A DNA stretch of 64,000 bases, from the NCBI RefSeq assembly GCF_900117455.1, contig NZ_FPHO01000003.1:186001-250000 (forward strand), in the 5' to 3' direction. Origin of the DNA: Hyphomicrobium sp. CS1GBMeth3. GTDB taxonomy: Bacteria > Pseudomonadota > Alphaproteobacteria > Rhizobiales > Hyphomicrobiaceae. Below, piece after piece: positions 1 through 8,582 of the stretch. Position 1 is the first letter of the stretch, and each line of letters starts with the position of its first letter. The notes beneath the pieces are model-generated. The model did not search any database and was not told the DNA's origin. It was given only the letters and a program-made list of their open reading frames with translations. A program made the position numbers and the translations under genes.

Positions 1-336
1 CTCGTCGACATCCGTTTTTACTGCGGCCTGTGTGATTGAGTTCGTGTGAATGAGTTGAGCTATGTCATCGATCATCGACACCGAAAAATAGTAGCTCGCG
101 TCCAACTCCTCGAGGAAGTCAGCAATCGGAGGCGTAATTTGAGCTTCGATGGCCTCCAACGCTGTCCGCGTTTCACTTACTCGAGTGAGTAGGTCTGTTT
201 GATGTTGCGCGTTTTGAGGATCGTTTATGATGTTCTGCAAGGAGCCAGATATCTGACTGAGCTTTTTACCAACGCGCTGTTCAGTTTCGGCAGCCGCAAT
301 CCGCGCGGAAAAATCTGCGAGCCTGCTGACGTTCAT
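1..336 (-). CDS. Partial phage-region protein of unknown function (runs off left edge)
   Basis: An open minus-strand frame starts at the ATG at 336-334 and stays open to the window edge (112 codons). The start follows a strong purine-rich ribosome site (GGGGGAGGAG) about 3 bases upstream. The visible protein begins MNVSRLADFSARIAAAE and is rich in Ala, Gln, Glu and Ile with heptad-like spacing, so it is probably helical or coiled-coil. No catalytic motif or membrane segment is visible. It lies on the same strand as the prophage genes, divergent from the HigA-like gene. Function unknown; the C-terminus is outside the window. Confidence 0.7.
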   Translation of the reverse strand, partial: MNVSRLADFSARIAAAETEQRVGKKLSQISGSLQNIINDPQNAQHQTDLLTRVSETRTALEAIEAQITPPIADFLEELDASYYFSVSMIDDIAQLIHTNSITQAAVKTDVDE

Positions 337-484
337 GAACTCCTCCCCCTATCTTTTGTCAGCGTACAGGCAAGCCGACCTTGCGCTAGGGCGGAAGAGG
401 TAATTATCCACGCACAATTCACAACATATATTCACGTTTTGTTCTCAACGTGCTATCCCTCCCCGGCGCTCCAGGACTGCCGCA

Positions 485-790
485 ATGACCAAGCGTCACC
501 CTTCAATCAGACCTACGCATCCCGGCGAGATCATCCGGGAAGATGTACTCCCAGCGCTGGGCATTTCGAAAGCCAAGTTTGCTGAGGCTCTGGGCATCAG
601 CCGGCAGAGCCTTCATAGTTTCCTGTCTGAGAAAAGCCCGGTCACGGCAGAACTCGCGCTGCGACTGGAGCGCGTTGTTGGCAGCTCGGCTGAGACGTGG
701 CTGGCAATGCAATCTGAGCTTGATCTGCACTACGCACGCAAGAAGGTCGATCCGCGCAGGTTGACGCGGCTGCACGCTCGGGAAGACTGA
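485..790 (+). CDS. HigA/VapI-type XRE antitoxin-like DNA-binding protein
   Basis: This 101-residue protein has the HigA signature: an N-terminal RPTHPGEIIREDVLPALGIS segment, then a Cro/C1-type helix-turn-helix (KFAEALGISRQSLHSFL) and a C-terminal region ending near the conserved WLAMQSELDL. HigA proteins neutralise the RelE-like mRNase HigB and repress their own operon. No HigB-sized frame (about 90 codons) lies directly upstream or downstream, so this looks like an orphan antitoxin or solitary repressor. It is the only plus-strand gene in the prophage part. The ATG at 485 is the natural family start, although its ribosome site is weak. Confidence 0.8.
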   Translation: MTKRHPSIRPTHPGEIIREDVLPALGISKAKFAEALGISRQSLHSFLSEKSPVTAELALRLERVVGSSAETWLAMQSELDLHYARKKVDPRRLTRLHARED

Positions 791-795
791 CGTGC

Positions 796-1041
796 TCAGT
801 GCATCGTTCCCCGACCGCGGATAAGGTGCGCCCAGAGCGCTAGTGTATCGACTTCTTCTCGCGTTGCTTTGCGAAGTCCCGCGGCGGTGAGTTCACGGTT
901 CACCGCTCGCAGGAGGTCGCGATTATTGCGGATCGTGTACCAGGACCCTCGGATGCGGCACAGGCCGAGTTCGGCGATGATCACGGTCCAGATGAGGTCC
1001 TGGCGAAACTCCTCTTCAGACACCAGCCACCGAAGCTTCAC
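796..1041 (-). CDS. Small phage-region hypothetical protein (GTG start)
   Basis: An 81-residue frame ending RGRGTMH. I place the start at the GTG at 1041-1039, which overlaps the 3' end of the upstream gene (stop at 1016) by 26 bases, suggesting translational coupling. The acidic SEEEFRQDLIWTVIIAEL segment, then RNNRDLLRAVNRELTAAGL, looks like a compact helical protein. I do not recognise the family. A start further upstream in the same frame would run through the neighbouring gene and is less likely. Confidence 0.5.
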   Translation of the reverse strand: MKLRWLVSEEEFRQDLIWTVIIAELGLCRIRGSWYTIRNNRDLLRAVNRELTAAGLRKATREEVDTLALWAHLIRGRGTMH

Positions 1042-1210
1042 AGCGCACCAAGCTCGGCACCGGCAATGTAAGGCTTTCCGACTTCTGCCGGTGATCCCCG
1101 CCAAACGCACCGAGCTCAAGGAGAAGAAACCAGGCCGCAATCGGCGGGTTAGCTTCTTCGTCGTTCCAATAGTCCGTCAAGGCGTCGATCAGCTTTTCTT
1201 TGGTGGTCAT
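1016..1210 (-). CDS. Small phage-region hypothetical protein
   Basis: A 64-residue protein beginning MTTKEKLIDALTDYW. The ATG at 1210 is preceded by AAGGAGA at good spacing, which favours it over the in-frame ATG 10 codons upstream. It contains a short aromatic and acidic amphipathic segment (ALTDYWNDEEANPPIAAWF). The 3' end overlaps the next minus-strand gene, so the two form a pair. No family recognised. Confidence 0.55.
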   Translation of the reverse strand: MTTKEKLIDALTDYWNDEEANPPIAAWFLLLELGAFGGDHRQKSESLTLPVPSLVRCEASVAGV

Positions 1211-1302
1211 CCCTAAGTCTCCTTTGCTGTTGATGCGCAAGAGCTTGCCCGATTCTGCTTAACCGATCACTAAGCTAAGTGTTTGTTTTTATTGGTATAA
1301 AC

Positions 1303-1338
1303 GTCAACATTAATGTCAACATTCTTGTCAAAATCCTG
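1303..1338. repeat. Three tandem 12-bp direct repeats (GTCAACATTNNT type)
   Basis: GTCAACATTAAT (1303-1314), GTCAACATTCTT (1315-1326) and GTCAAAATCCTG (1327-1338) follow each other with an exact 12-bp period. They lie in the gap between the stop of the membrane/winged-helix gene (1399) and the start of the small gene at 1210. The position suits an operator or iteron upstream of the 1210-796 gene pair; the binding protein is not known. Confidence 0.6.
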
Positions 1339-1398
1339 TCGCCCAAAACGAAAGAGCCGCTCTCTCGAGCAGCCCTTATCCGTATCGATCTTGGCCGC

Positions 1399-2544
1399 TT
1401 ACGCCGCGCGAAGCTTCGTTCCTGATGACGTCGTTTCGAGCACCAGCAGCCCCGCCTCTTTGAGCCGATGAAGTTCGCGATGTAATGCAGATTTCGATAG
1501 GCCGGTCTCGCGAGCAAGTTTGCGTATCGAAATCGCCGCGCCGTTCGCATGCGCTGCAAGCCACTTGGCAATTCCCCGCCTGTCTGACGGCTCTGTCCCT
1601 GCACTGGGTGGGTCGGGATCCATCGGTGTCCCGCTGCCCTTCTCAGGCGTCTGGGACGCTGGGACAGCAGGTTCTACGGGCTTTGGCCTCATAGCCTGCA
1701 CTAGCAACGCGCTCGTCGCTGAGCCCGTCTGAAGGGCAAGCACGGCGATTAGCGGCAACCACAAGCTGAGCTTCTCTGTCGGGACCGGGACACCCAGCGC
1801 TGCGAAGTACGCGCTCAACGCGGCAGCCCCAGGATCCGCTTGAGACACGGCCGGCGACGCCTTCCGATCGGCTTCCGCTGATTTGAGCTCTAACAGCAAC
1901 TCGCCGCGGCGCTGGGCCCGTGCAGCCTCTGCGCGGAGTTCCGCAACGCGGGGACACACCTCCTTCGTGATGGGCCCGTTGATCTCGCGGCATCCGTCGA
2001 CACCGGGACGCAGAAGCAGACCGTCAAGTTCAGCCTGGATCTCAGCAGCAGGCCGCGAAGGCGCGAGCGCCGTCAGCTCGTATTCAACACGGAGGTACCT
2101 GGCATTGGCGCTTGCCACCTCATCGGCGTTGCTTGAGCGCTGAGCCACCAGATCGCCGCGCATCGTGGCATTCAAGCTCAATTCTGCGGTCGCGCTGAAT
2201 GCGACAGCCGCGAGCCCTGCCGTACTCAGCGCGAGAGCGGGGATCAGGCGCCACTCTCGGAGCGCGGAGATTGCAGCCGAGAACGCCAGAGGCTTGCCGA
2301 GCTCGATCCCTACCGCCATCAGCACCATCGTGATGCTGAGGAACAGTCCATACGTCGACCCCATTACCCACGCAAACGATGCCGCAAATCCCATGCTTGC
2401 GACCACGAGCACTGCCGATGTGAGCACAGCAAGGAAGTAGCCGATTAAGCCGCTACTTGAGCTCGGCGGGTGTAAGTGCTTGTTTGAGTTGTGTCTGAAA
2501 TTTAACGCGTGACGCGCACGCGTAAACAGCGAGAATGTCGACAT
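1399..2544 (-). CDS. Phage-region membrane protein with C-terminal winged-helix domain
   Basis: A 381-residue protein. The start at 2544 (MSTFSLF) is chosen because AGGAGACG lies 6 bases upstream; a longer frame from 2580 lacks such a site. There are three hydrophobic segments in the N-terminal third (about residues 32-60, 65-92 and 98-124), a charged helical stretch with several Cys, and a fourth hydrophobic segment (LSLWLPLIAVLALQTG, about residue 260). The last 60 residues read as a winged helix (ISIRKLARETGLSKSALHRE, then a GLLVLETTSSGTKL wing). A membrane-tethered DNA-binding protein is the simple reading. It sits just downstream of the tape measure gene. Function unknown. Confidence 0.75.
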   Translation of the reverse strand: MSTFSLFTRARHALNFRHNSNKHLHPPSSSSGLIGYFLAVLTSAVLVVASMGFAASFAWVMGSTYGLFLSITMVLMAVGIELGKPLAFSAAISALREWRLIPALALSTAGLAAVAFSATAELSLNATMRGDLVAQRSSNADEVASANARYLRVEYELTALAPSRPAAEIQAELDGLLLRPGVDGCREINGPITKEVCPRVAELRAEAARAQRRGELLLELKSAEADRKASPAVSQADPGAAALSAYFAALGVPVPTEKLSLWLPLIAVLALQTGSATSALLVQAMRPKPVEPAVPASQTPEKGSGTPMDPDPPSAGTEPSDRRGIAKWLAAHANGAAISIRKLARETGLSKSALHRELHRLKEAGLLVLETTSSGTKLRAA

Positions 2545-2648
2545 GGGTTCGTCTCCTGCTAGACCAGTGAGATGGATCAAGGGCTCCTGTGCGGCGGCAA
2601 CCGCACTGGGGCCCGCTTCATTTTGAGGCCGATTCCTCTTCCCGAAGG

Positions 2649-5111
2649 TTACGCTGCGACACCCGCATTGAGCACGATGCCATCAGGCATGACGTCGTTC
2701 ATCTGCTGGATAAGCTCGCGAACCTCTTCACGGCTGTAGCGAGACCCGACGAGAGAGATCGTCACGTTCTGTGTGCCCTGCTGCCCTACGCCCTGGTTCG
2801 GTGTGGGAGCGTCTAGGCTGCCGCCTGATCCACCAGAGCCGCTCATACCCCCACTTGCGGCGCTGCTGTTGAAGCTGGTGCTCTTGATCTTCGCGATCTG
2901 GGCCCCCGTTACCGCAAGAGACAGCGCAGCCCATGCGGCACCGAGCGGGGGACCTGCGATCTTGGCGCCAGCCGCATACGAGCTAACCGCGCTCTCTATG
3001 CCTTTGAGCACAGCACTTGCGAGGCTGAGTTTCTTCGCCTGCTCGAACTGCTTCTTGCTGCTCGTGTCCATTGAGCCGGCGATGGCATCAAGCGTGCTGG
3101 CAACGCGGCTTGTCGTGTCCAACATGGTCTGAGCGACGAGCAGCATGTATTCCTGCTCGATCCGCTTCCGCATCTCTGCAGACTCCTGCGTCGTCAGGAT
3201 GCGCTGTTCCTCGAACTCTCGGAGCATCTGAAGCCTACGCTCATACGACTGAGCCTCCGCTTCCATCGTCGTCTGATAATCTTCGACAGCGCGTTTCGCC
3301 TCGATCGCGGCGGTCGCGCGGCCAAGGGCATCGGCTTCAAGTAGGATCTCGGCGCGGCGCATCGCTGTAAGCTCGATCCCCGCTTTCACAGCCTCATTCT
3401 CGAGTTCACGTTGCGTGCGATATCGAGCAGCGGCGGCCTCAGTCATCCCGTAGGTCTCAGCCTCGATCTTCATGGCTTCAACCTGTCGACGGACGGCTTC
3501 GGTGCGGCGGTCGTATGCCTTCATATCGGGCATCTCGGGAGACCGCGTTCCAGCTGCATCGAGACCGAGATCCCGTGCGACCGAGGTGCCCCGCTCCCAT
3601 GCCCAGAGCTCCCGGCGCTTCTGTGCTTCACGTGCGACGAGTTCCGTGAACGAAAGTTCGGAAGCCTCGCGCACTTCGTTCATGCGCCAGTGTTCTCTGG
3701 TAGCCTCGGTGATCTGGCCACGAATGGACGCAATGGTCTGATCGATCACTGTCGTGGAGACACCGCTTCCCAGCGCTCTGTCGCGTGCTTCCTCAAACGC
3801 TTGCAGATCCTCGTTGAGCTTCGCGATACTGAGCGCGACCGCTTGCATGGCGTCATCGTTGATAGAAGACGCGCTCAGTTTGAGCCGCACCGCGTTGAAG
3901 GCGTCGCCGAGGAAATAAAGCTTGTCGGTTAGCCAGTCGACCTTCTCGCCAAACCAACCGAGTATGCCTTCCGATTTCCGCAACTCATCGCCGAACAGGG
4001 AAGCAGCCGCTGTTGCTCCTGCGATCACGGTCGCGATAGCCGTCAACGGATTGGACAGCAAGACCGCTCCAAGAGCTGTGACTGCTCCGACGAGACCGAC
4101 GCCGATAGCCTTCGTTAGCGCAACAGCGCTCGCGAGAATACTCGCATGAAACATAACGCCGAACGCAGCAGCCGCGACGAGCGCCGCCTTTGCCGCTATA
4201 TCGAGATTATCCGCGACGTACTTTAAGTTTTCGGCAAGTGTGGCAGACAACTGGTTTTGCTGATCGTAGACGCCGATCAGCTGAAGCACCGCGTTGCGCA
4301 TTTGCTGAAAGGCGTCGCCAATGGTGGTCGGCATCTTCTCCGTCTCAGTACGCAACTGCTCCATTCGCCTGATCAACGCCGTCGCAATTACGTCTGCAGT
4401 GATCTTGCCTTGCTCGCCGAGCCCGCGAAGCTGATTGACACCGACGCCAAGCTCTTCTGCGAGCACTTCGGCTACACGGCCGCCGTTTTGAATGACCGTG
4501 TTGAGCTCCTGGCCTCGCAAGGCCCCGCTTGCCATCGCGCGAGTCATTGCTTCCTGGATCTGCCGGGCGCGGTCTGCCCGGGCACCGCTGACCACAAGAG
4601 CGAGGTTTAGGGCTTCCGTGTAATCGAGCGTCTCGTTCGCCGATCGGCCGAGTTCGCGCAAAGTCGTCGCGTTACGGACGAAACTTTCTGCCGTCAGCTC
4701 GAGAGAAGAGTACGTCCGGCGCGCTATATCGGCCAAGCGGTCCATCACAACGCCGCTCGCATCCATGTTTCGCACAGCCAAGCCGACACGAGCACTTAGG
4801 TCGCTGTAACTGTCCGCCAGCCCGCTGATCGCGGCAGCCGACAATGCGCCAGCGATGAGACCCACCGCTGCAGCTGCTCGCCGTGCGACAACATCGAGAC
4901 TGCTATATGCGTCTCCGAGGTTGCGCGTCGATGTCGCTGCCGTGGTGTTCGCAGCTTCGGCGCGTTTCGCGGCATCTTGTGCGCGCGAGCCCATGCCGGT
5001 CGCGGCATCCTCGGCTCGCTTGGCTGCTGCGGCGAGCTTGTCGAGTTCAGTTGCACCTTTGGTAAGCGGTGCGCTGTCGACTTCGAAACCCAGTGAAGCT
5101 ACGTCGGTCAT
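2649..5111 (-). CDS. Phage tail tape measure protein
   Basis: An 820-residue protein that sets tail length and helps DNA passage in long-tailed phages. The N-terminal part (LGFEVDSAPLTKGATELDKL) is the usual tape measure start. Then come Ala-rich coiled coil and a lambda-like tape measure domain (SYSDLSARVGLAV through GALRGQELNTVIQNGGRVA, about residues 95-225). Hydrophobic segments near residues 300-370 are followed by a long heptad-rich region (about 380-700) and a Gly/Ser-rich stretch near residue 755. Size is within the normal range for the family. It starts 7 bases after the upstream small gene. The frame looks intact. Confidence 0.9.
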   Translation of the reverse strand: MTDVASLGFEVDSAPLTKGATELDKLAAAAKRAEDAATGMGSRAQDAAKRAEAANTTAATSTRNLGDAYSSLDVVARRAAAAVGLIAGALSAAAISGLADSYSDLSARVGLAVRNMDASGVVMDRLADIARRTYSSLELTAESFVRNATTLRELGRSANETLDYTEALNLALVVSGARADRARQIQEAMTRAMASGALRGQELNTVIQNGGRVAEVLAEELGVGVNQLRGLGEQGKITADVIATALIRRMEQLRTETEKMPTTIGDAFQQMRNAVLQLIGVYDQQNQLSATLAENLKYVADNLDIAAKAALVAAAAFGVMFHASILASAVALTKAIGVGLVGAVTALGAVLLSNPLTAIATVIAGATAAASLFGDELRKSEGILGWFGEKVDWLTDKLYFLGDAFNAVRLKLSASSINDDAMQAVALSIAKLNEDLQAFEEARDRALGSGVSTTVIDQTIASIRGQITEATREHWRMNEVREASELSFTELVAREAQKRRELWAWERGTSVARDLGLDAAGTRSPEMPDMKAYDRRTEAVRRQVEAMKIEAETYGMTEAAAARYRTQRELENEAVKAGIELTAMRRAEILLEADALGRATAAIEAKRAVEDYQTTMEAEAQSYERRLQMLREFEEQRILTTQESAEMRKRIEQEYMLLVAQTMLDTTSRVASTLDAIAGSMDTSSKKQFEQAKKLSLASAVLKGIESAVSSYAAGAKIAGPPLGAAWAALSLAVTGAQIAKIKSTSFNSSAASGGMSGSGGSGGSLDAPTPNQGVGQQGTQNVTISLVGSRYSREEVRELIQQMNDVMPDGIVLNAGVAA

Positions 5112-5118
5112 CGGGCAC

Positions 5119-5397
5119 CTACTGACTATCGGGCTTGAGGCCCAGCGCGACCAGTTCGGCGCGCATGCGGCTCAGCGATTGAGGACAAATTCTATTGACG
5201 GTGAGCACGTTTGCGGCGTGCTGCAATTCGGCGATCGTGATGCCGTTCTCGATAAGAACTTTCGCGATGCGCTGGGCACGCTGAGCAGTGACGTTTCTGC
5301 CGCAAAGCACTCGCTTCGCGCTCGATACGCCTTCGCGGTATCCCCGCAAGGTAGAGAGGGCGTCATCAACCGTCCGCTGCTCAAAGTTCTGTAACAT
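5119..5397 (-). CDS. Small phage protein upstream of tape measure (possible tail assembly chaperone)
   Basis: A 92-residue protein (MLQNFEQRTVDDALSTLRGY) immediately before the tape measure gene. In long-tailed phages the slot before the tape measure normally holds the tail assembly chaperone, so that is the positional guess; the sequence itself shows no diagnostic motif. Helical, basic, one internal Cys pair region (VLCGRNVT, NRICPQS). Two hairpins lie upstream at 5416-5476. No programmed frameshift extension was evident to me. Confidence 0.6.
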   Translation of the reverse strand: MLQNFEQRTVDDALSTLRGYREGVSSAKRVLCGRNVTAQRAQRIAKVLIENGITIAELQHAANVLTVNRICPQSLSRMRAELVALGLKPDSQ

Positions 5398-5415
5398 CGT
5401 TTTTCTCAGGCTAAC

Positions 5416-5476
5416 GGGGAGGCTAGATGATCAGGCCAGCCTCCCCTGGGTGCCCGGCGATAGGAGAGACGCCGGG
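5416..5476. terminator. Two GC-rich hairpins between phage genes
   Basis: GGGGAGGCT (5416-5424) pairs with AGCCTCCCC (5438-5446), and CCCGGCG (5453-5459) pairs with CGCCGGG (5470-5476). Neither is followed by a long U-run on the minus strand, so they could be weak terminators or mRNA processing/stability structures between the genes at 5478 and 5397. Confidence 0.45.
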
Positions 5477-5477
5477 A

Positions 5478-6269
5478 TTAGGAATTAGCGACGCGGCGAC
5501 GCTCCTCCGCGACTGCCGGATCCCGCATCGGGTTCGGCCTGAAGGAGTTTTTGGTGGGCGCGCCGCTACCGATTTGCTTCACTTGGTAGCCACTGCCGGT
5601 CTTCAGAAGGCAGCCGTTAGAGCGTTCGAAGATCATCCGTTCAGCGGCTTTCACCGCTTGGCCTGCTTCGGCGAGCGCCTTTTTAAGTTCGCGTTTCGCC
5701 TGGATCTCATCAGGCCAAAGCGCTTCCGCTGCCGAGCCGGCGAACGTGGTCATCTGCTCGTCCGTCAGGCCTGACAGGAACGCTGGCGCTCCTGTGATCG
5801 CTTCAAACACTCGGGGATCGCTGCGATGTTTGAAGGCAAACTGGTACGGCGCGTCGGTCTGTCCGGTCTTGCCTTTTTGAGAAGCTACGTGCGCGCGGAT
5901 TTCCGCCGCCAAAGCATCGTCAGATGTGTAAGGACCCGGCTTGCGCTCTTTGGCGAACGTGCCTTTCGCTATGTTGTCGAAAAACCGCTCAACCGCAGCG
6001 GTGGCGCTCTGGAGTTCCGGCAAGTCGTTAACGATGAGGAGATCGATGTACAGCTTCGCGTCTTCACCGATCTTACGGATCCTCGCGCTGTCGGAGAGGT
6101 CTGGATCGGTCTCGCGCTCAGAGATGAACTTGTCTGCCGCGATGACCTGTTCTTTTGCCACGGCGACTACGCGATGGAGCGCACTCCATACCGGGTTGGT
6201 TTCTGCTGCCGGCCAGCGGACCGATCGCGGCGCTATCTTTGCGTTAATCTCGGTTTCTGTGAATCTCAT
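5478..6269 (-). CDS. Phage structural-region protein of unknown function
   Basis: A 263-residue protein starting MRFTETEINAKIAPRSVRW at 6269. This start overlaps the stop of the upstream gene in an ATGA arrangement, so coupling supports it over the in-frame ATG at 6296. It is charged and Ala-rich with no membrane segment; the middle (VASQKGKTGQTDAPYQFAFK) and the basic C-terminus give no catalytic signature. It sits between TerL and the tape measure, where a portal would be expected, but it is too short and shows no portal features. It could be a minor structural or tail protein. Confidence 0.65.
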   Translation of the reverse strand: MRFTETEINAKIAPRSVRWPAAETNPVWSALHRVVAVAKEQVIAADKFISERETDPDLSDSARIRKIGEDAKLYIDLLIVNDLPELQSATAAVERFFDNIAKGTFAKERKPGPYTSDDALAAEIRAHVASQKGKTGQTDAPYQFAFKHRSDPRVFEAITGAPAFLSGLTDEQMTTFAGSAAEALWPDEIQAKRELKKALAEAGQAVKAAERMIFERSNGCLLKTGSGYQVKQIGSGAPTKNSFRPNPMRDPAVAEERRRVANS

Positions 6270-6664
6270 GTCCTGTTCTCCACCGTTAGCGCCCACGCGG
6301 GGACGCTCATTTTTGCGTTTTCGTGTCTGAATTGGCCGCCACCCGGGATCGGTTGGCGGTAAGCTTCAAGACGGATCTGGAAGCGCTTCTCGCCTTGGTG
6401 CTGCTCGGGATCCTCGGCGACGATCTCACCCGGCATGCTGTTCACGGTGACGCGCTGGCCAATTTCGAACTCAGGGCGTTCAATGAACTCAAGCGCCTGC
6501 GGATAGGCTGTGTAAGACGCGCTGGCGGTCTTGGAGATCAGCTTGAGATGCGCGTAGCTCGGCACGCCAGCGGGGCTGCCTTGGAACCCAGCGACAACCC
6601 AGCGCGCGCCCTCGAAATACGCTCCGGGTAAGGTCACGACGTCGCCGATGCGGATGTCGCTCAT
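6266..6664 (-). CDS. Small phage protein with beta-rich domain, unknown function
   Basis: A 132-residue protein (MSDIRIGDVVTLPGAYFEGA) with alternating hydrophobic strands and a second beta-like block (FEIGQRVTVNSMPGEIV). The pattern suggests a small beta-barrel or SH3-like fold. It is coupled at both ends by ATGA overlaps: with TerL (6661-6664) and with the next gene (6266-6269). Function unknown; a head-tail connector or tail-completion protein would fit the position. Confidence 0.65.
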   Translation of the reverse strand: MSDIRIGDVVTLPGAYFEGARWVVAGFQGSPAGVPSYAHLKLISKTASASYTAYPQALEFIERPEFEIGQRVTVNSMPGEIVAEDPEQHQGEKRFQIRLEAYRQPIPGGGQFRHENAKMSVPAWALTVENRT

Positions 6665-8181
6665 GACCAGCTCTCCCGCAAAACGTTTCCGAGCTCATCG
6701 ACGCGAACCCAACGGATCCGCGTCTTTGGTTCATCTTCGTCGCGAATCTTGACCCGACCTCCGCTTCCATCGATGCCGATGGAGCCGACCCGTGTCCCCC
6801 CGCGAGGCTTGAGTTCTGCTGCGAGGGCACCGACTAGAGCATTCGCGTAGTCGTCGGAACCGCTCTGACCGTGGTCGACGCGATCTTTGCCACTCGGAGC
6901 AACACGGCGCTCGAGCAACCTGAGCTCTCGGATTAGGCGCTGATGGTTCGGGATCGAGATTGCGCCCCGCATGAACCACGGCAACGCTTCGAGATATAAT
7001 TGACTCTTCGGTTTGTCGGATCGCGTGTAGGAGATCCCCGCAGACTGGAACGCTTTGACCGTCCACTCGCCAGCGTAGTTGTCACCTATGATCTTGTTGC
7101 AGCGATATTCGCGCGCGAGTTTTGCATACCGGCTGGCGACCTCATTGGGGTCAAAGGGAGGCTGCGCCCCCTGAATGACGTCGGCAATGAATCTGTCACC
7201 CTCGCGATGGCCGATGCAGAGAGTGAAATGATCATGTCGCCCCGCGCTGGCATCCGTGAAGGCCGCGTATGTGAACTCTCCACGGGGCGGTAATTCGAGT
7301 GGCCGCGTGTAATCAACAGCAGCATCGATAGATCTGTCGTCGAGCAATGCGGAGATATCGGACCGAAACTCGGCATCCCATTCTGCCCGCGCTGCCTCAG
7401 GATCACTCTCACGGGCCCGGCTGATGACCGACTCCGCGATCGTGGGGTTGAACATTTGCGTGCCGCCCTGAATGACCAGGACATCAGGGTCGTTCTGGTC
7501 GAAGTGATCGCGGTGTTTCTGATGCAGCAGACCGACACGCCGGTACGGAGACGAAATACCGATGAGCATCCCACCCGTCGTGCCCAGCGCCGGCAGAACC
7601 GCGCGATAGGTCTCAACGTCGGGTAGCGCAGAGCTCTCATCGCGCCAGAACGCACTTTCGTCGAAAATGGCAGCGAGCAGCGTTCGCCCGCGCACCGTGC
7701 GGAAGCTGTTCGCATGGGTGGCGATCACGATGTCACCCGGCAGGTGAAGCTCATCAGCCGTCGTCTTACCGAGCATCGGTGCCAGGATCCGGCTCGATCG
7801 AAAGAAGCCTTCGGCGTAGTTGCGGACAGCTCTTGCCTGGGAAATTGAGGGAGACAGGGTCAATACGTAGCCAGGCTCACCCGGGGCTAGCTTGCTCGCG
7901 TGATCCTCGAACGCAGCGACAAACGTCGCAACCGCGGCTGCTACTCGCGTCTTGCCTGATCGCCGGCCAGCAACGATCCAGAGCTCTGCTACTCGCCGTT
8001 CGGGCGGATCGCGGCCGCCGGCCAGTACCGAGAATACCTCAAGCTCCTGATCGTTGAGCGGCAGCCCGTATGCGGCTTTGAGGATGATCCGCCACGTCGA
8101 CCATGAGCTGATGTCACCCAGCGCCGCACCGAGCAGAAGCGGATCTGAGAGGGCATCGTCGATCGTGGCCTGGATGGTCAC
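6661..8181 (-). CDS. terL: Phage terminase large subunit (ATPase/nuclease)
   Basis: A 506-residue DNA packaging motor. The ATPase domain has a Walker A-like AGRRSGKT at residues 71-78 and a Walker B with catalytic Glu in LLAAIFDESAFW (D174, E175), followed by a coupling motif region (LIGISSPYRR). The nuclease domain carries acidic residues at YAAFTDASAGRHD, KIIGDNYAG and HGQSGSDDYANAL, as in RNase H-like terminase nucleases. Length is typical. The gene overlaps its upstream TerS-like gene and its downstream neighbour by 4 bases each, forming one operon. It appears intact. Confidence 0.93.
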   Translation of the reverse strand: MTIQATIDDALSDPLLLGAALGDISSWSTWRIILKAAYGLPLNDQELEVFSVLAGGRDPPERRVAELWIVAGRRSGKTRVAAAVATFVAAFEDHASKLAPGEPGYVLTLSPSISQARAVRNYAEGFFRSSRILAPMLGKTTADELHLPGDIVIATHANSFRTVRGRTLLAAIFDESAFWRDESSALPDVETYRAVLPALGTTGGMLIGISSPYRRVGLLHQKHRDHFDQNDPDVLVIQGGTQMFNPTIAESVISRARESDPEAARAEWDAEFRSDISALLDDRSIDAAVDYTRPLELPPRGEFTYAAFTDASAGRHDHFTLCIGHREGDRFIADVIQGAQPPFDPNEVASRYAKLAREYRCNKIIGDNYAGEWTVKAFQSAGISYTRSDKPKSQLYLEALPWFMRGAISIPNHQRLIRELRLLERRVAPSGKDRVDHGQSGSDDYANALVGALAAELKPRGGTRVGSIGIDGSGGRVKIRDEDEPKTRIRWVRVDELGNVLRESWS

Positions 8182-8582
8182 GCAGCCGCCTGGTCCGCCG
8201 CTACAGCGGCTTTGGAGGCCAGATAGCTCTTGAGGTCCGGAGTGACGTCTTTGGGCTGTCTCCGGAGCCCCAGAAGCTGAAGCGTGCGGTTCAGTGCGTT
8301 GACCGTCGTCGTGTAAGACGAGACGTCCAGGGGCTCACCTTTGAGCCAGGCAGCCGATGTCGCCTCGAGCCACGTATCCATTACGGCCGCCTTCTCGATG
8401 AGCGCGATCTGCGCGCACGAGAGACGATCTTCCCCGCCTAAGTCGGAGATAAGTCTGGACCGGCGCTCAAACACGAGCTGAGCGGCGCGTGTCCTGCGAT
8501 CGAGCTGCGCTAGGGACGGCAGGAAGACTTTGATGCCCTTCCGCGACCGGCGCTCTTTGGCGGGCTTTCTCGGTGACAACAC
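8178..8582 (-). CDS. Putative terminase small subunit
   Basis: A 134-residue, basic, helical protein (MLSPRKPAKERRSRKGIKVF) directly upstream of TerL with an ATGA overlap at 8178-8181. The helical block LSCAQIALIEKAAVMDTWLE and the C-terminal LNRTLQLLGLRRQPKDV segment resemble small terminase proteins of alphaproteobacterial prophages. The assignment rests mainly on size, charge and position. A 410-base AT-richer gap with an iteron array lies upstream. Confidence 0.6.
   Translation of the reverse strand: MLSPRKPAKERRSRKGIKVFLPSLAQLDRRTRAAQLVFERRSRLISDLGGEDRLSCAQIALIEKAAVMDTWLEATSAAWLKGEPLDVSSYTTTVNALNRTLQLLGLRRQPKDVTPDLKSYLASKAAVAADQAAA

Noticed and set aside
199..585. Plus-strand 128-codon frame near the left edge
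   Set aside because: It overlaps the partial minus-strand gene and the HigA-like gene and has no family features.
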